NCBI GenBank assembly: GCA_030704615.1 | Contig: CM060731.1 | Location: 3,162,001 to 3,226,000 of the forward strand | DNA: 64,000 nucleotides | Direction of reading: 5' to 3' | DNA from: Takakia lepidozioides | Taxonomy: Eukaryota > Streptophyta > Takakiopsida > Takakiales > Takakiaceae | Shown: one piece after another, positions 36,496 to 53,652 of the stretch | How positions within the stretch are numbered: position 1 is the stretch's first letter | How the letters are laid out: each line of letters opens with the position of its first letter | Program-made: the position numbers and the translations under genes | Notes under the pieces: model-generated | What the model saw: the letters and a program-made list of their open reading frames with translations, nothing else | Database searches by the model: none | What the model was told of the DNA's origin: nothing

Positions 36496-36790
36496 GTAGA
36501 AAGGCCCCATGGACACCTTCAAAGAAAAAAGAGAACAATTATCTCCTGGAAAGATATCTGGACCGATATCTGGAAAAAGCATAGACCATCAAAAGTTTCT
36601 GCCTTTCTTTGGAAGATAGCGAATAGAATTTTGCCTGTTGGTGCTTCTATTACTATAGACCCTCCCTCCAACTGTGCTAATTATGTGCAGCCTCAAATCT
36701 CCCGGAAGACATCGAACACAGTTTAGTGTCTTGTCCTTTTGTTGCTGCAATTTGGACCAGAGCCTTCTCCCTCTACTCCCATTCGAATCC
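36496..36790 (+). pseudogene. LINE fragment, zf-RVT region
   Basis: Translation gives WKDIWTDIWKKHRPSKVSAF then LWKIANRILPVGASI, then after a break SCPFVAAIWTRAF. This matches the zinc-binding reverse-transcriptase C-terminal region (zf-RVT) of plant LINEs, where a W-x-K-hydrophobic-W-core precedes a CxxC...HxxxxC cluster. Only part of the cluster survives. It is a different LINE lineage from the copies at 47-60 kb. Confidence 0.7.
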
Positions 36791-37384
36791 CTCTCTCTCA
36801 TACTCTACCTCTGCTGTTCTGTTGAACATTAAAAATAGTTTTCAGTTCTGCTCTTGCCCTGTGTGGGAAACGTTGAGGGAAACTACTCTGGTCTTTATCT
36901 CTTCCCTAGACATCTATCTTTCCTTCTCTTGTGTTTCTTGCTCAGAGTGGAACCTCAATCATCTGCCTTATGGCTCTCTGCAAGTTTATTTTTTCTTACC
37001 GTATTAAATTCTTTTTCTACGGCCACTGTTCTATAAAAAAGAAAAAAAGAAGAAGGTGTGGATTAATTCAGAGAATGTAATAGATAATATGCTATTGTGC
37101 AGGACAATTCATCAATGTGGAATAATGAAAAAGAGATAGAGAGTTTTTAAAAATTAAATAAAAGCCCTGGTTAATTTTATTCACGAGTTATTAAGGGGAA
37201 AAAAACTAAAACCCCGGATTAAACCATAAGGCACACACACCGTGATCAGTGTGATTGGCCACAGGTTTGAAGTTGGTGTGAAGATTAGAGGGTGGTCTGG
37301 CAGGGGTTATAGTATGCTACGACAAGAGTTGAATTAATAACTGCCATCTAAGGGGGTAAAAAAAAAATGATAAAGATAAAAGAG
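36791..37384. other. AT-rich intergenic
   Basis: Nothing recognised; low-complexity A and T runs occur near 37040 and 37360. Confidence 0.4.
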
Positions 37385-37541
37385 TGAATTTACAGAGCCT
37401 ACTGCTCAACACACAGGCCATCGAGGGCCCAATGGACGGTCTGAAGGCACATGTTGAAGGATTGAACCCAGGATCACCTAGGTTATGCACAGGCAAGGCA
37501 CGAACACCCAACCACTGGGCTACCTGCTCAAGTGCGATAGG
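37385..37541 (-). mobile_element. tRNA-derived SINE
   Basis: On the minus strand the head reads GCAGGTAGCCCAGTGGTTGG (A-box TAGCCCAGTGG), followed about 40 nt later by GGGTTCAATCC (B-box), the two halves of a Pol III internal promoter. The following about 90 bases recur at 6539-6628, proving it is a dispersed repeat. The 3' tail is not defined. Confidence 0.75.
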
Positions 37542-37834
37542 AAAGTGAGACCTGAGGGGAAGGTTCACGCGCCGTGGGGAAGCAAGTGTCACCTAGTTAA
37601 TCCATTCGCATGGACGTATAGACTAAATTAAATAATGCTGAGGCATTTTGCTGTACCTAATACCTTGGATGGACAGAAAATTCAGTAAGAACATTTATGG
37701 ATGAAAATAGATTACATCCAAGTTAGGGCTTAGGGCTAGCAGGCACTGTGCGAGGTCTTTTCTCCTCTACCCCCCGTCTCAGCCGAGCCGAGCCGAGCTT
37801 GTAGGCGGCCCTTCGATAGCTTGCCTTTGCGACC

Positions 37835-39594
37835 ATGGTATGTTAGCGAAGCTTGTTCAACCTGTGTTAACGTTATCGGAAAATGTGCATGCAGGGAAAC
37901 TAATTTTGGGTCCAGTCATACCTTCCTTGGCAGATTTGGTGTTTTTCGTTGGCGTTGATATCCTGTGATGTGTGAGGCCTTCGATGCTTGTATGCGTCAG
38001 TCTTTTCTAAGGAAGTGTCTCTCTAGTCTCCCTATTTTTTCCCAGCTCATCAGGTTGCAATTTTCTTTCGTTTCCTGATGTTCTTGCACTGGTTTGATCG
38101 GTTTTCCGTTTCTCTCTCTTGCTGAATGTATTGGTGAGTTTTACACCGTCGAACCTCAGCATATAATGGTCTGTTTGAATTGGACTGGCTTAGGAGATGA
38201 AGGAAAAGAAGACAGGCAACTAGAGGGAGATAACGGGCTCTCTGCTTTATCTTTTGATTGGTTTTCCGTTTCTCTCTCTTGCTGAATGTATTGATGGGTT
38301 CTACCCCGACGAACCTCAGCATATAATGGGCTATGTTTGAATTGGACTGGATGAGGAGATGAAGGAAAAAAGAGACAGGCAACTAGAGAGGGATAACTGG
38401 CTCTCTGCTTTATCTCAGCTGCAGTGATGTGTAGCTCATTACGGTTCTGGTTCCATGGCTGCAGACGGTCAAACGGCGCAGTGGAGGGCGTAACAAGCAT
38501 GGCCGCGGCCACGTCAACCCAATTCGTTGCTCCAACTGTGGGCGCTGCGTGCCCAAGGTAGGCATTGGTCCGAAGTTTCTCTTACGTTCTCTTGTGTGGG
38601 GCTGTCAATCAAGAATGGCTATCAATAGCTGGGAAATCTCCATCTTGAACTAAACACAGAAGTTATCAGTTTGTTGCCTTTCACTCGCATTCGAAACCTT
38701 TGCATATGACATGGGTTGTGTACAAGATCAATGATTATGGTTACTTCACATCTGTCTAACAGTGAAGCTACATTATGTAGGGCAAGAAATGATTCAGCAC
38801 AAACTTAAAGTGTAACATCCATCAGCTAGAAAGATTCTTGGCACTGATATTGTCTGCAGGTGCTGGAGCAAGCTCCGATGACAGCTCAAGTGCTGACAGG
38901 TGGAAATCGACATGTGAATGCAGGACAAGGCTGTGAAGAGGTTCTTGGTGCGCAACATTGTCGAGCAAGCGGCTGTGCGCGATGTGCAAGAGGCTTGTGT
39001 CTATGAGGGTAATTTGCAGTAGTCTTTATTTCACTAGCACATTTTAGGGGAAATTTTGTACCATCAGAAAATGTCAGTTTGGTAAAGGAAGGAAAGCTGA
39101 AAGTGTTATTTTGTGGGTGCAGGATATGTGCTGCCAAAGCTGTATGCAAAGATGCAGTACTGTATCTCATGTGCCATCCACTCACATGTGGTGCGTGTCC
39201 GCTCACGGCAGGCTCGCCGCATTCGGGAACCTCCCCAGCGCTTCCGCCGCAAGGTTCTCTCTCTATCCCTCTCCTTCTCTGTCTCACACAAATGTCTTTC
39301 TTTCCTGTGGACATCTGTACAGATGTCTGACTAATTTTCCAAGGTTTCCTGAAGTATTCTTACTCAACTTGCAACTGCCAGTTGCAGGATTGTGCTATGG
39401 GTAAACTTCTAGAAAATGATTGCCATTGGCATTCTGTACTGTAGGTGATAAAAACCTAGTTCCTTACTAAGCTGGATTGCAAAACTTTGGACCATATTAA
39501 CTGAGGCTATTTGCTGTCTGGTCTAATTCAACAGGAGGATGGACCCCCTCGACCTACTGTTCCAGGAGCTCGCCCTGCTGGAGCTAAACCTTGA
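37835..39594 (+). CDS. RPS26: 40S ribosomal protein eS26
   Basis: Five exons: 37835-37837, 38465-38557, 38924-39008, 39123-39253, 39535-39594, all GT-AG with matching phases, giving 123 residues. Exon 1 is the ATG alone, so splicing yields [17 protein letters not shown]. Family hallmarks follow: [12 protein letters not shown], then [20 protein letters not shown], then [20 protein letters not shown] with the zinc cysteines. The C-terminal tail ([20 protein letters not shown]) is Pro/Ala-rich as in plants. eS26 lines the mRNA exit channel of the small subunit. A polyadenylation signal AATAAA is at 39749. The first intron holds a 160-bp tandem duplication. Confidence 0.96.
38101..38420. repeat. 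160-bp tandem duplication in RPS26 intron 1
   Basis: Units starting GTTTTCCGTTTCTCTCTCTT at 38101 and again at 38261 are about 90% identical, both containing CGAACCTCAGCATATAATGG and a purine-rich end. It ends 44 bases before the exon 2 acceptor. Confidence 0.85.
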
Positions 39595-41230
39595 ATGTCT
39601 AGCAGAAGTAGGATTATTTGTTGAGGGTGAGACATTTAGTGGCAGAGGTTATGGGCTTCTTCGGATTGTTTGCCATCTTTTGCTGTATTGTTGAGTTTTG
39701 CAAAAATTGTGTATGTTTCTCCCTCTGGGCAGGATGCAGAAGCTTCTCAATAAAATATATTGAGAGATGACCTGAGATGGGAGCATTTAGACTTGAGTGT
39801 GGGCTTCTTTTTTAGAGGTAGATTTGGAGTGGTCTGAAACAAGCAAACGGTTGAAGTCCACATGTGTGCGCCAGAGCATCTTGCGATTCTGCAATGCTTT
39901 CATCTGTGTTACTTGGACTTTGGTGGAGGATGCGAGGCAAGAATGAGTCAGAGATCATTGGTTCTACTTTGAACAAGCTCTACAAGCCAGTAGAAGAGAA
40001 GAGAAGGGAGTGTGTGCACCCACCAAGTAGTGTAGTGTAGGGTATGGTGTTCGTTGATGTCAATGGTGCATGTGCAGGACAAAAGGTATGTGATACAGAT
40101 GTGACATCTCTTTCTAATTTTGGAGTCCCATTTCTGTGAAATCAATGAGTGAGTTGCATGACAATAATACAGATTGTACCACAGTTATTATCTTTACCAA
40201 CCTCACCGGCCCCTTACAGTAGATCGCAGGAGGGTGCTGTACTCCTAATGAGTGAACAAACATTGTTTTCTTCTACAGCCCGCATGTTGTTTGTCTGCCA
40301 TGTGTGAAGTGCACATTCAAATTTGCTTCTGAACGTGATCTATCTAAGGTGTGCTTGAGGGCTGTACGCAAGATCCTCCATGGCTTAGAAAATGAAGCTG
40401 AAAATGAACTGAGAGCCCAATGTAGTCTGTGCCATGTGCTGCAGACCTTGCCCTTCACCAGGAGGTGAGCATGCAAGGGCATTTATCATCTGGCAGCAGC
40501 CTTGCATGGAATGCATCTCAAGCACATGCAGGCACTTGATGGTGAAAAATGTTTGCTGCCAAGCGAAATGTGGCCTCAAGATGTTGTTTATTGATAGAAA
40601 CTTACAATCTTGGAATGTGCCTGCATGAGGTCTAGCCTTTGTCCAAGTACACAGACAACGAAAGAAGATTAACTGAGATATCCTATGTTAGTGAAGATGG
40701 CACACTCTCCAAAGTGAGGCAGTTATAAAGTAAATTTCATTGCAGGCTTCAGAACTGCACTTTTACTCCCACACTGTCTCTGCACAGCCTGATTAGGTTC
40801 AGGTCTAGGGTTGTGGAGCCCTTCGAGTGGGAGGACGCTGGTTTGAGGTTGATGCTTCATCCTTCAAGGGTTGATGGTGGTGTCCCTCGGTCATGGTATT
40901 TGCATCAAAAGAAAATTATCCCCTGTTGGTAGGTCTTCGAGTAGAGACAGTCCTCTCTTTTGCGAACTTTTCTAATCTGATTGTGAACCCCTATGTTATA
41001 CCGTGGCAATTGGACTTGATTCCTCTGGAAGAGGGTTTGCCTCAATACAGCATACTAGATTGGATTGTGTTTGAGAGGGAGAGATAGTTGTGCCTCTATA
41101 CAAATGTCATTTTCTTAGTGTCATATAAAACCAACACAACCAGAGAATCTGCCTCAAGAAGGACATTCAAGATGATAGTGAACAAAGGCTCCCAAAAGAT
41201 TGGGGAAACTTTTCTGACAAATCTTTGCTG
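39595..41230. other. RPS26 3' UTR and intergenic, nothing recognised
   Basis: Beyond the RPS26 3' UTR, no gene is recognised. Frames such as 40273-40482 and 40434-40628 face each other on opposite strands and lack motifs. Confidence 0.4.
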
Positions 41231-42881
41231 CTATCTTTTATTCAAGGGATCACCATTAGAGGCAACAAACTTCTCATAACTCAACCTAAAAATCAATGCA
41301 ACCAGAATCCCCGAGTAAGTAGCCAGTTTTGGCCACTGGATATTGCCTGAACTCACAGACTCCAACACTGTCAAACTCAATAGAAGAATAAGTACCAGAT
41401 ACAGAAATCTCCGGGATTGCGACACCGCTGTCTTTTGGGCAACCTTGCTAACAATCTCTGCTTGTTCTTTGATGAATTGCTGCTCTTCAGGGGTTCTCTC
41501 CTTCCAGGGCTTAAATGGCTTACTGTATAATCCTTTGAAAAACAAGCCCTCGTTCCGGGCCTTTTCCACATTCTTTTCAAATTCATCGAGATCACGCTCG
41601 TTGGCTTCAATCTCAGCGCGTGCTGATGCCAACTCGTCCTCAAAGGCTTGGGCATCCGCTTCCACATTCTTTAAAACCTGTATAAAATCACCTCCAGATT
41701 ATTAGTGTCAATTCCCAAGGGGAGCTTACCAGGCAGTCAAACACCAGTGGCTGCGCTACAATCCTAGTCTTAATTACATTTCAATGTACTTGATAGAAGT
41801 TGGAAGTTTCCCGTGCAACAAGACTACTTCTCTCTTGTCTTCAACATTTGAGGCTACTAGACTCGCACGGGAACAAGGGTGCAGAAAAGCAGCATACTCA
41901 AAAGATTCAGAACGAGAAGGGATTGATCACTTGCTAAGAGAAAGGGCCACAGAGATTATCAACTAAGTGACTAAATACTGGTATATATGAGCTTCACTGT
42001 CTATGCCACAGCAGCATGGAGAGGGTGAACAGTTTGGGAGAAAGTAAAAATTTGTGCTTCATCTCTGTGGGTGAAAGGAGAGAGGTCAGTAAGAGGTGGT
42101 GGTACCTTCGAGCTTGCTTCATCGATGTTACGTTTAGCGTCCTCTGCAATCTTGCCATACTCTTGCTTGGCTTGCTCCGCAATGTCGGACAGGAGCTTGG
42201 AACGCTCATCCACAAACTCGCTGACCCGCAGCTTGCCTGACTGCAGACGCACCATCTCCACCAGTATCTCTTGAACTTTTTTGTCCCCAGTTTTCTCATC
42301 TCCCTCTTCCGGCTCTTCCACCTAACACCACAATCTTAGCACCGTCATCACTGCCGAATCAATGTAGGATGTAGACCTCACACCGGTGATATACCCACTC
42401 GTTTTCAAACCTAAGCAAATGGAGTTCCATTCACCAGCTGTTCCGATTATCTGGCAGGACCATTCCTTGGGGTGCAAAACCTAAGGGGAGATCCAAGCAA
42501 GTTCCACATTGTCCCCTAAGTGGATTCTTCGTGGAGTTAAAGCAATCAGGAGGAAGCAAGCTGCACAGCAATAAGTTCTTCTTTTTTGTTCATGATCTTC
42601 GCGAGGATACACAAAAACCTAGGGCTAAGAATGGACTACTTTCCGATCGTCTGCAGCGCAGCGCGAACGAGAGAACTCACCTGTCCGTTGGCAGTTATGT
42701 AGGAGACACATCCTTTTTGGCCAATCGGACGAACCTTTTCCCGGAGGAGGGAGCCTCTTTTCAGCTTTTGAAAAGCTCGCAAGCCCTTGATCCTCATTGC
42801 ATTCCAACAGAGCTGGGAGGTGTCATCTGGACTGAACAAAAGAGAGGGTCTTGAGACCTGATGGAGACATAAACACTGCAT
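41231..42881 (-). CDS. conserved plant membrane coiled-coil protein, probable plastid
   Basis: Three exons, 42881-42681, 42321-42106 and 41677-41231, all phase 0 and GT-AG, give 287 residues. The N-terminal about 65 residues are basic and lack acidic stretches, as in a transit peptide. Residues 68-210 are charged and helical: VQEILVEMVRLQSGKLRVSE, FVDERSKLLSDIAEQAKQEY and NVEADAQAFEDELASARAEI, a likely coiled coil. Next comes NEGLFFKGLY and an EEQQFIKEQAEIVSKVAQK helix, then two hydrophobic segments (RRFLYLVLILLLSLTVLES and YSGILVALIFRLSYEKF). I recall Arabidopsis homologues with the same VDERSKLLSDIAEQAKQEY and NEGLFFK signatures and no assigned biochemical role. The start is the first ATG that precedes the transit-like segment. 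Confidence 0.7.
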
Positions 42882-43919
42882 TTCGGCCAAATGCTCAGCC
42901 TGCCTCCCCACACTACTTTCTGATCACAGCTCGCGATTCTATTGCATTCTTGCCAGTCTGCTTTGTCAAGAAAAGGAAGATTAAGACAATCCTATCTCTC
43001 GGGATGCTACGCCATGGCAGGCCACCTGCCCAATATTTTCCAATGTCCAAAAAATCTCCATGCCATAGCCCACGGTATTCTGTGTCCTCCTCCCCCCTCT
43101 CTCTCAAACTGAGGCTGCCATTGTGAGGTTCACACCATAATGATGCAAGTGCCTTCTCTCCTTCTGAAGGAGAACAAGAATACCAATTTCTGCTAGACAC
43201 GTAAAGCTTTGAGACACCATTTAAACAACCCACATTTCTTTCCTCTCTCTCTCGCTCACGCGCACCATACCATCCCTCTCTTCTCATTTCGTCCTCTCTC
43301 TATCTGCGAGCCCATATCCAAAAAGGCGGGGTGTGATTGGATGTCATGAACCTCCTTCCAGAAGGGACCCACCAGCCCTTCTTACGGATGATACATGATA
43401 CCTCCTCCACCACCTTCCATCCCATCCAACTCCTTCAAATCTGGGAAACAAAACCGTGTGCTGGTAGCCTAGTATTCTGACTAAGAGTTTGCACTTGCCT
43501 TCAACGACCCAGTTCTACCTGAACCGTCTCTACTTCAACTTCAAACTGACTCACGCTATATGTGGGTTCTGGTTCAAAGACATTTAGAAGCTTCCAACGA
43601 GATAGTCCAGTGATGAGAAGAGTGTGACCGTGCCACACAATGTAGTTCTGGCTTGGAATACACATGCGCCTCTGTTGGTTGCAATCTTTGTGTCTGGGGG
43701 ATGCTCACAGCAGTTTAGATTGAAAACGAAGATCTCGTTAACCAAGTTCATGACTTTATTTGAAGAAGTTTCTGGACAATCAAATGGATGTGCCACAATT
43801 GTGGCAAATACAACTCAGTGAGACAGCAGGAGATGCATCTCTCAAATTTCCTCCAGAGCCAAATAAAGTTTCCACTAATAGCCGGGGGTCCTTGTTCTGG
43901 ATGGGTCTGCTCGGATTGC
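42882..43919. other. intergenic between convergent-free neighbours, nothing recognised
   Basis: Holds the 5' flank of the plastid-protein gene and the 3' end of the oxygenase gene. Pyrimidine-rich tracts near 43080-43100 and 43240-43300. No additional gene seen. Confidence 0.4.
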
Positions 43920-46270
43920 TCAAGTTTTCAGCATGTGCTTCATGTGCTTCAGTCTACACCACTCGCGTGCGTCATCTGTTTGCTGCTTTAGATAGTCGTC
44001 CATCCACGCCGTCTCCCTCTCACCCAAACACTCTTCTTGCAGCGGCACCACAAAGTGCGACCTTTCAAGCTTTTTGGCGAGGTAATTCTCGACCAATTGC
44101 TTCACAGCCATCCCCCGCATGATGGTTTTTTTCTTCACGATCAAGTTCACCCCTATCTGTTCTATGCTGGTTGGACGTTCAACTCTGTTCGAGTAATGTG
44201 CTATGTTTCCACCGTGAAAGAGCAAGGTGGTTCCGGGCTTGGGTCGAAAGTGGATCTGAATTTCGGGGAAGACAAACTGTCCCCCTTCAATCTCGCCCTC
44301 CCCTGTAACATCATTCAACATCCACGACAACAAGGTGAGTTGACACGGAGCATTTGGGTTTTGAGTTTATGTGGAGTATTTGGGTTTGAGATGTCATATT
44401 GGCGGTGCAGAGATTTCACCTCGATGAAACCAGACGATGAAACTGTGAAATTCGCCATGATCCACGTGTGCATCCACTTCATAATTCTGGGTGATACTCA
44501 TGCACGTGAAACATGTACGCCCCAGTCGAGTCCAATCGAAGGGAACGCCGGTCTGCTTTTCTTCGAGGGCAGTCATCCAAGAATGGTAGTCTTCTTTAAG
44601 TTTCTCCTCCATGTATTCCGCAAATTCTCCAGCGATCTGCTCGATCTCCTCTGCGGAGGGTTCTTTAACCCGCCTTCGGTTGTGGACGTACCTGAGAAGC
44701 CAGGAAACTCCAAATAACAGTCAGGAATATTAAGGGTGTAAGTGCTCAAAGAAGAATTGACGAGCTGAAGCTGGGCTGCGAGGAGGTCTCTGGTGCTTAT
44801 GAAGTCTGCAACACTAGGGAGAGTTGGGAGAGTTTGCCACATGATGTGCACTTACGCTGAGAGAATGCCGTCGTTGCGTGAACATCTCTTGCCACACATT
44901 ACTGTGCGTCCGGAAGCCTTTCCCTTGCCCCTGGTGACCACCCCTGCAACCTGAAACAAAAAATTAAGGATCTCGGCATGATGATCGCATATCTCCTTGC
45001 TCATGCTGTCGTGCAAGATTATGGCCAACACTTTTCCACTCTCTACGATCACAGCGCTCTCTTTAATCTCACACGATCTTTCGAAGTCTACACTTTTTCC
45101 TGTCCTGACTTCCACAACTGTGATGATGGCGCTGGGAATGGAGATGCCCTCCCTGCGTAAGGCGCTCAACTGATATTGGCTGTCTTGAATTGAAAGTATC
45201 TTTGGCTCAAACTTGCGCTCTATAGTTCCTCGGAGTAGTTTGAGTGCCAATATGCCATTGGACAGCCAGTTGCCCATCTGATCAACAGCCCCCAGTAGTC
45301 TTAAGCTTCCTGTGCGCTTCTTTCCAGTTCGAAAGTTGTGCGAAACTTTAGCGGGCAATCGTGAAGAGATTCCGACCTTTGCTAGTGGATGCTGGCGAGC
45401 GGCTACCTTCTTCCTCACCTGCAGGGTAGTATCTAGTGTCTCTTAGTCGATCGAAAACGCCAGCACTTTCGAGCATAATATTGTGGGGGAGACAGACACA
45501 CATCAAACCAAAAAATTTGTCCTTTCTTCCATATAGAAGTGACAGTGCATGGAGAGAGAACGGCACTAAACCTTCTACACTAGCTTTTGGATGCCACTGT
45601 CACTCTCCCTCCCCACTACTACCGTTATCGCCACCACTACCGACGCTTCCATATCCAGCAACGCTTGAGATACACGTAAGCTTCCTATTCAATATTTACT
45701 AAGCTCCCTGATCATGATTCAAGCAAGACCTTTTGATCAACTCACTATTTTCAGCACTTGAGAGTACCAATCGACAAGGCTTCCTACGGATAATGCGCAT
45801 GTTTGAAGCTTTAACAACAACAACTTCAGCCCTCTATGTGTGTTTAGTTGCAGAAATGCCGTCTGTTATGATTGGGTCAAGCGGTCAGGGGGATTGTTCA
45901 CCTGACTCTGTGGGAGGAGGCCAGGCGAAGACTTTTGTAGGTCTGAGGAGGTGACCGCAGTGTCTGATCTGTACTGAAAGCTGCTTGAGACAGGGGGGTT
46001 CACCACCAGGCTCTGCAAGCTCGATGGGAGGAGGCCAGCCGAAAACTTGTGTGAATCTGTGTAAGTGGCCACAGCGTCTCTGTACAGGAAGTTGCCTGAA
46101 GTCTTGGGTTTCTCCACCAGGCTCAAGCTCTCTATAATCTGTGACGGTTTCCTCTTCGTCGCTAATCGAACATCGCTGCCTCCACCATCCCCACTCAAAA
46201 GCTGGGCAACATCAGTCTCGGGCACCGCTATTTCTTCTGCCACGCATGCTTCGTCTTCACCTGGATACAT
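43920..46270 (-). CDS. 2OG-Fe(II) dioxygenase, possibly TET/JBP-like
   Basis: Five exons (46270-45902, 45418-44856, 44813-44692, 44650-44420, 44302-43920) join in phase to 555 residues. Introns 2 and 3 are only 42 and 41 nt, yet have GTAAGT...CTAG and GTACGT...GCAG ends, and the frame breaks if they are retained. The C-terminal double-stranded beta-helix shows the iron motif HxD (H413, D415) in YEVDAHVDHGEFHSFIVWF, then GGQFVFPEIQIHFRPKPGT and the distal histidine H464 in GGNIAHYSNRVE, with R468 as a candidate 2-oxoglutarate ligand. This arrangement resembles TET/JBP-type (2OGFeDO) oxygenases of fungi, algae and bryophytes, which oxidise thymine or methylcytosine; other substrates are possible. 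The N-terminal exon has two imperfect 33-residue repeats. Exons further upstream cannot be excluded. Confidence 0.72.
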
Positions 46271-46979
46271 CTTCTCTGAAATACAGGTTCCTGCAATGTA
46301 GAAGTTTCAACTTACAACCAGCATGCATTCATGACAGTGCTCCACAACATCCACACGACTGATCATTTCAGTTCTGATCCACCCCTGCTGTAGATCCGAT
46401 CTGCAACAACATGATGCCACATGAACTCTGCAAATCAAACTAGATGCTCATCATCTAGGTACATCACTGAGCTGCCCAAGTTGCTCGGTGCATGATTCTG
46501 TACGACAGTCGAGATACAACACTCGTGTCAATACAACTCGTGATAGCGGCCTTCTACTTCTCACATAATCGTCAACTTATTATAGTCCTACTACATCTAT
46601 CAACTCAACACCTACGTCCAGGTAATCCAAGGAGCTTCATTTATGAGGTAGACACGAATTAAATCCTTGCACTTGTTGCCTTGCATGTCACCTCCCACAA
46701 ACTGGCAAGGCTTGCCTCTGCCTGCTTTACATCTCTATGCGAGTAGGTTAGACAGGCCTACACTGTTTGCCGTGCTCCCCAAGTATGCTCAGCTTAAATG
46801 CTACACGCCCATGCAGTGCCAATGGAGCCTCCTTCAACTGGGTCTGGCTGCATCCTCTCGTGACCTATCGGATTGATGCCAATGCCATTACTGTACAGTG
46901 TATATATGCTCCAGGTCCACAAACATCCTTGTCTTCATAATAGTTCACCTTACCTTTGGATAGTCACCATACGGAGTCA
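46271..46979. other. intergenic, nothing recognised
   Basis: Probably the promoter of the oxygenase gene. No motif or repeat stands out. Confidence 0.4.
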
Positions 46980-47690
46980 AAATCCAGAGAGAACGTACTG
47001 GCAAGACCTTGTTGGGTGGAAGGAAAGGGAGCAGAAACTAGTGTGAGGGCCTCACCCTAGCAGTGTGACTACCCTTTATAAACACAATCACTTCAGGTTT
47101 TCCAGAAATCTTCTAGAAAGCCTTCACATAAGCATCGACTTGCTATGTATGAGAGGCAGTGGGTTTTTTTTCACTTTCCAAAATCGCCACAAAGGCCACA
47201 TGTAAATTTTACCTAGCGCCCATGTGGCGAGAATAAGGAGGTGGCAGGGTTAGAAAAGAGGCTATATAACAAGTGTCACATTTTAACAGGTCCACGTAGG
47301 AAAAATGTGGCTCCTGATACTTAACCATTTCTGACGAACTTTTTGATTTTTACTCCCATAATTCCTTTGTAAAAGTAGCCGACCCATTTTTCAAGTCGAA
47401 ATCGCCAGATTAAAAACACTGGTGTGAGCCAGTGAGCTGCCTAGCAATTAGACCCCAAGGGGGCCAGGTCTTCACGCTCAGCCTCAAGATTTTAATTTTG
47501 GAACAGACAATGTTCTTAATCCAGAAGAGGGTCACTCTCTGGTGAGGGTATTATGGAATGGTCTTCAGCTGCCCACACGCTGGGCAATTATAATCTCCTC
47601 TTTGTTCGCACCCAAGGGTAGGTTTTCCAGAGAGAAATGAAATGAAATGAAATGGTGCTTTATAACATCCGCGGAAAGCTCATAGAGTAG
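46980..47690 (-). mobile_element. LINE 3' fragment (copy C)
   Basis: Minus-strand pieces match the C-terminal region of the LINE at 59-60 kb: the segment reading GFLEDIWKT-like at 47095-47150, the CPLCGQ-like zinc segment at about 47545-47590, and the AAATGAAATGGTGCTTTATA string at 47643, which recurs near 56323. It is broken by deletions and truncated at both ends. Confidence 0.7.
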
Positions 47691-48307
47691 AAAGCCCAAG
47701 GGTAGGTTTTCCAGAGAGAGAAAGTGAAGACGAAAGGCACTGGTCCCTACACACACTAATCATACCATACTCATATCCGGAGGATGAATGGGGAGAGAGA
47801 GAGAGCTCTTCACCAACCATTCTAGTACTATGGCCTGTTACTCCAAAATTTGGCCTTCTACCCTGCACACACAGTTTTCTCTGATGGTCATGCTCTTTTC
47901 TACCTGTTGATTTCTTTCTTTCTGTAAAAAACCTCAAGCTTTGAAGCCACTTTTAACAAGGTATGACAACTCTACCTTTTGTGCTAAAATATTCAAGAGC
48001 TGAACAACCAACCTCCAAATTATCAAAAGTCTGTCTTGCTACATTCCTGTAAAGTGTTCCAGAGAAGTTGGTAAGTTGCAGACCTCCTTGCTCAAAGTTT
48101 CCTATTTCAAACTGCCTTTGCTCTCTTAACTCATCAGGTTGCCTTTTGCCCATAAGAAAGTGCACAACTTCTTGGGCACTCCTATGACCACAAACTAATG
48201 CAGATGTACTTAATGTGGTTGTGCACAGCAAGCCAAGCAAACTCTTTTCCCACGCCAGTGAACAGTTATTTAAAAAAACTTTGGACACTGAAAGACAAAC
48301 GGCAAGA
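47691..48307. other. RuvBL1 3' flank, nothing recognised
   Basis: Contains the 3' UTR region of the RuvBL1 gene. The string CCCAAGGGTAGGTTTTCCAG occurs at both about 47610 and 47696, a small direct repeat with the LINE debris. Confidence 0.45.

Positions 48308-53652
<5,345 letters not shown>

Noticed and set aside
44037-44717. 226-codon plus-strand frame
   Set aside because: It lies antisense to exons C-E of the oxygenase gene and is a shadow of its codon use.
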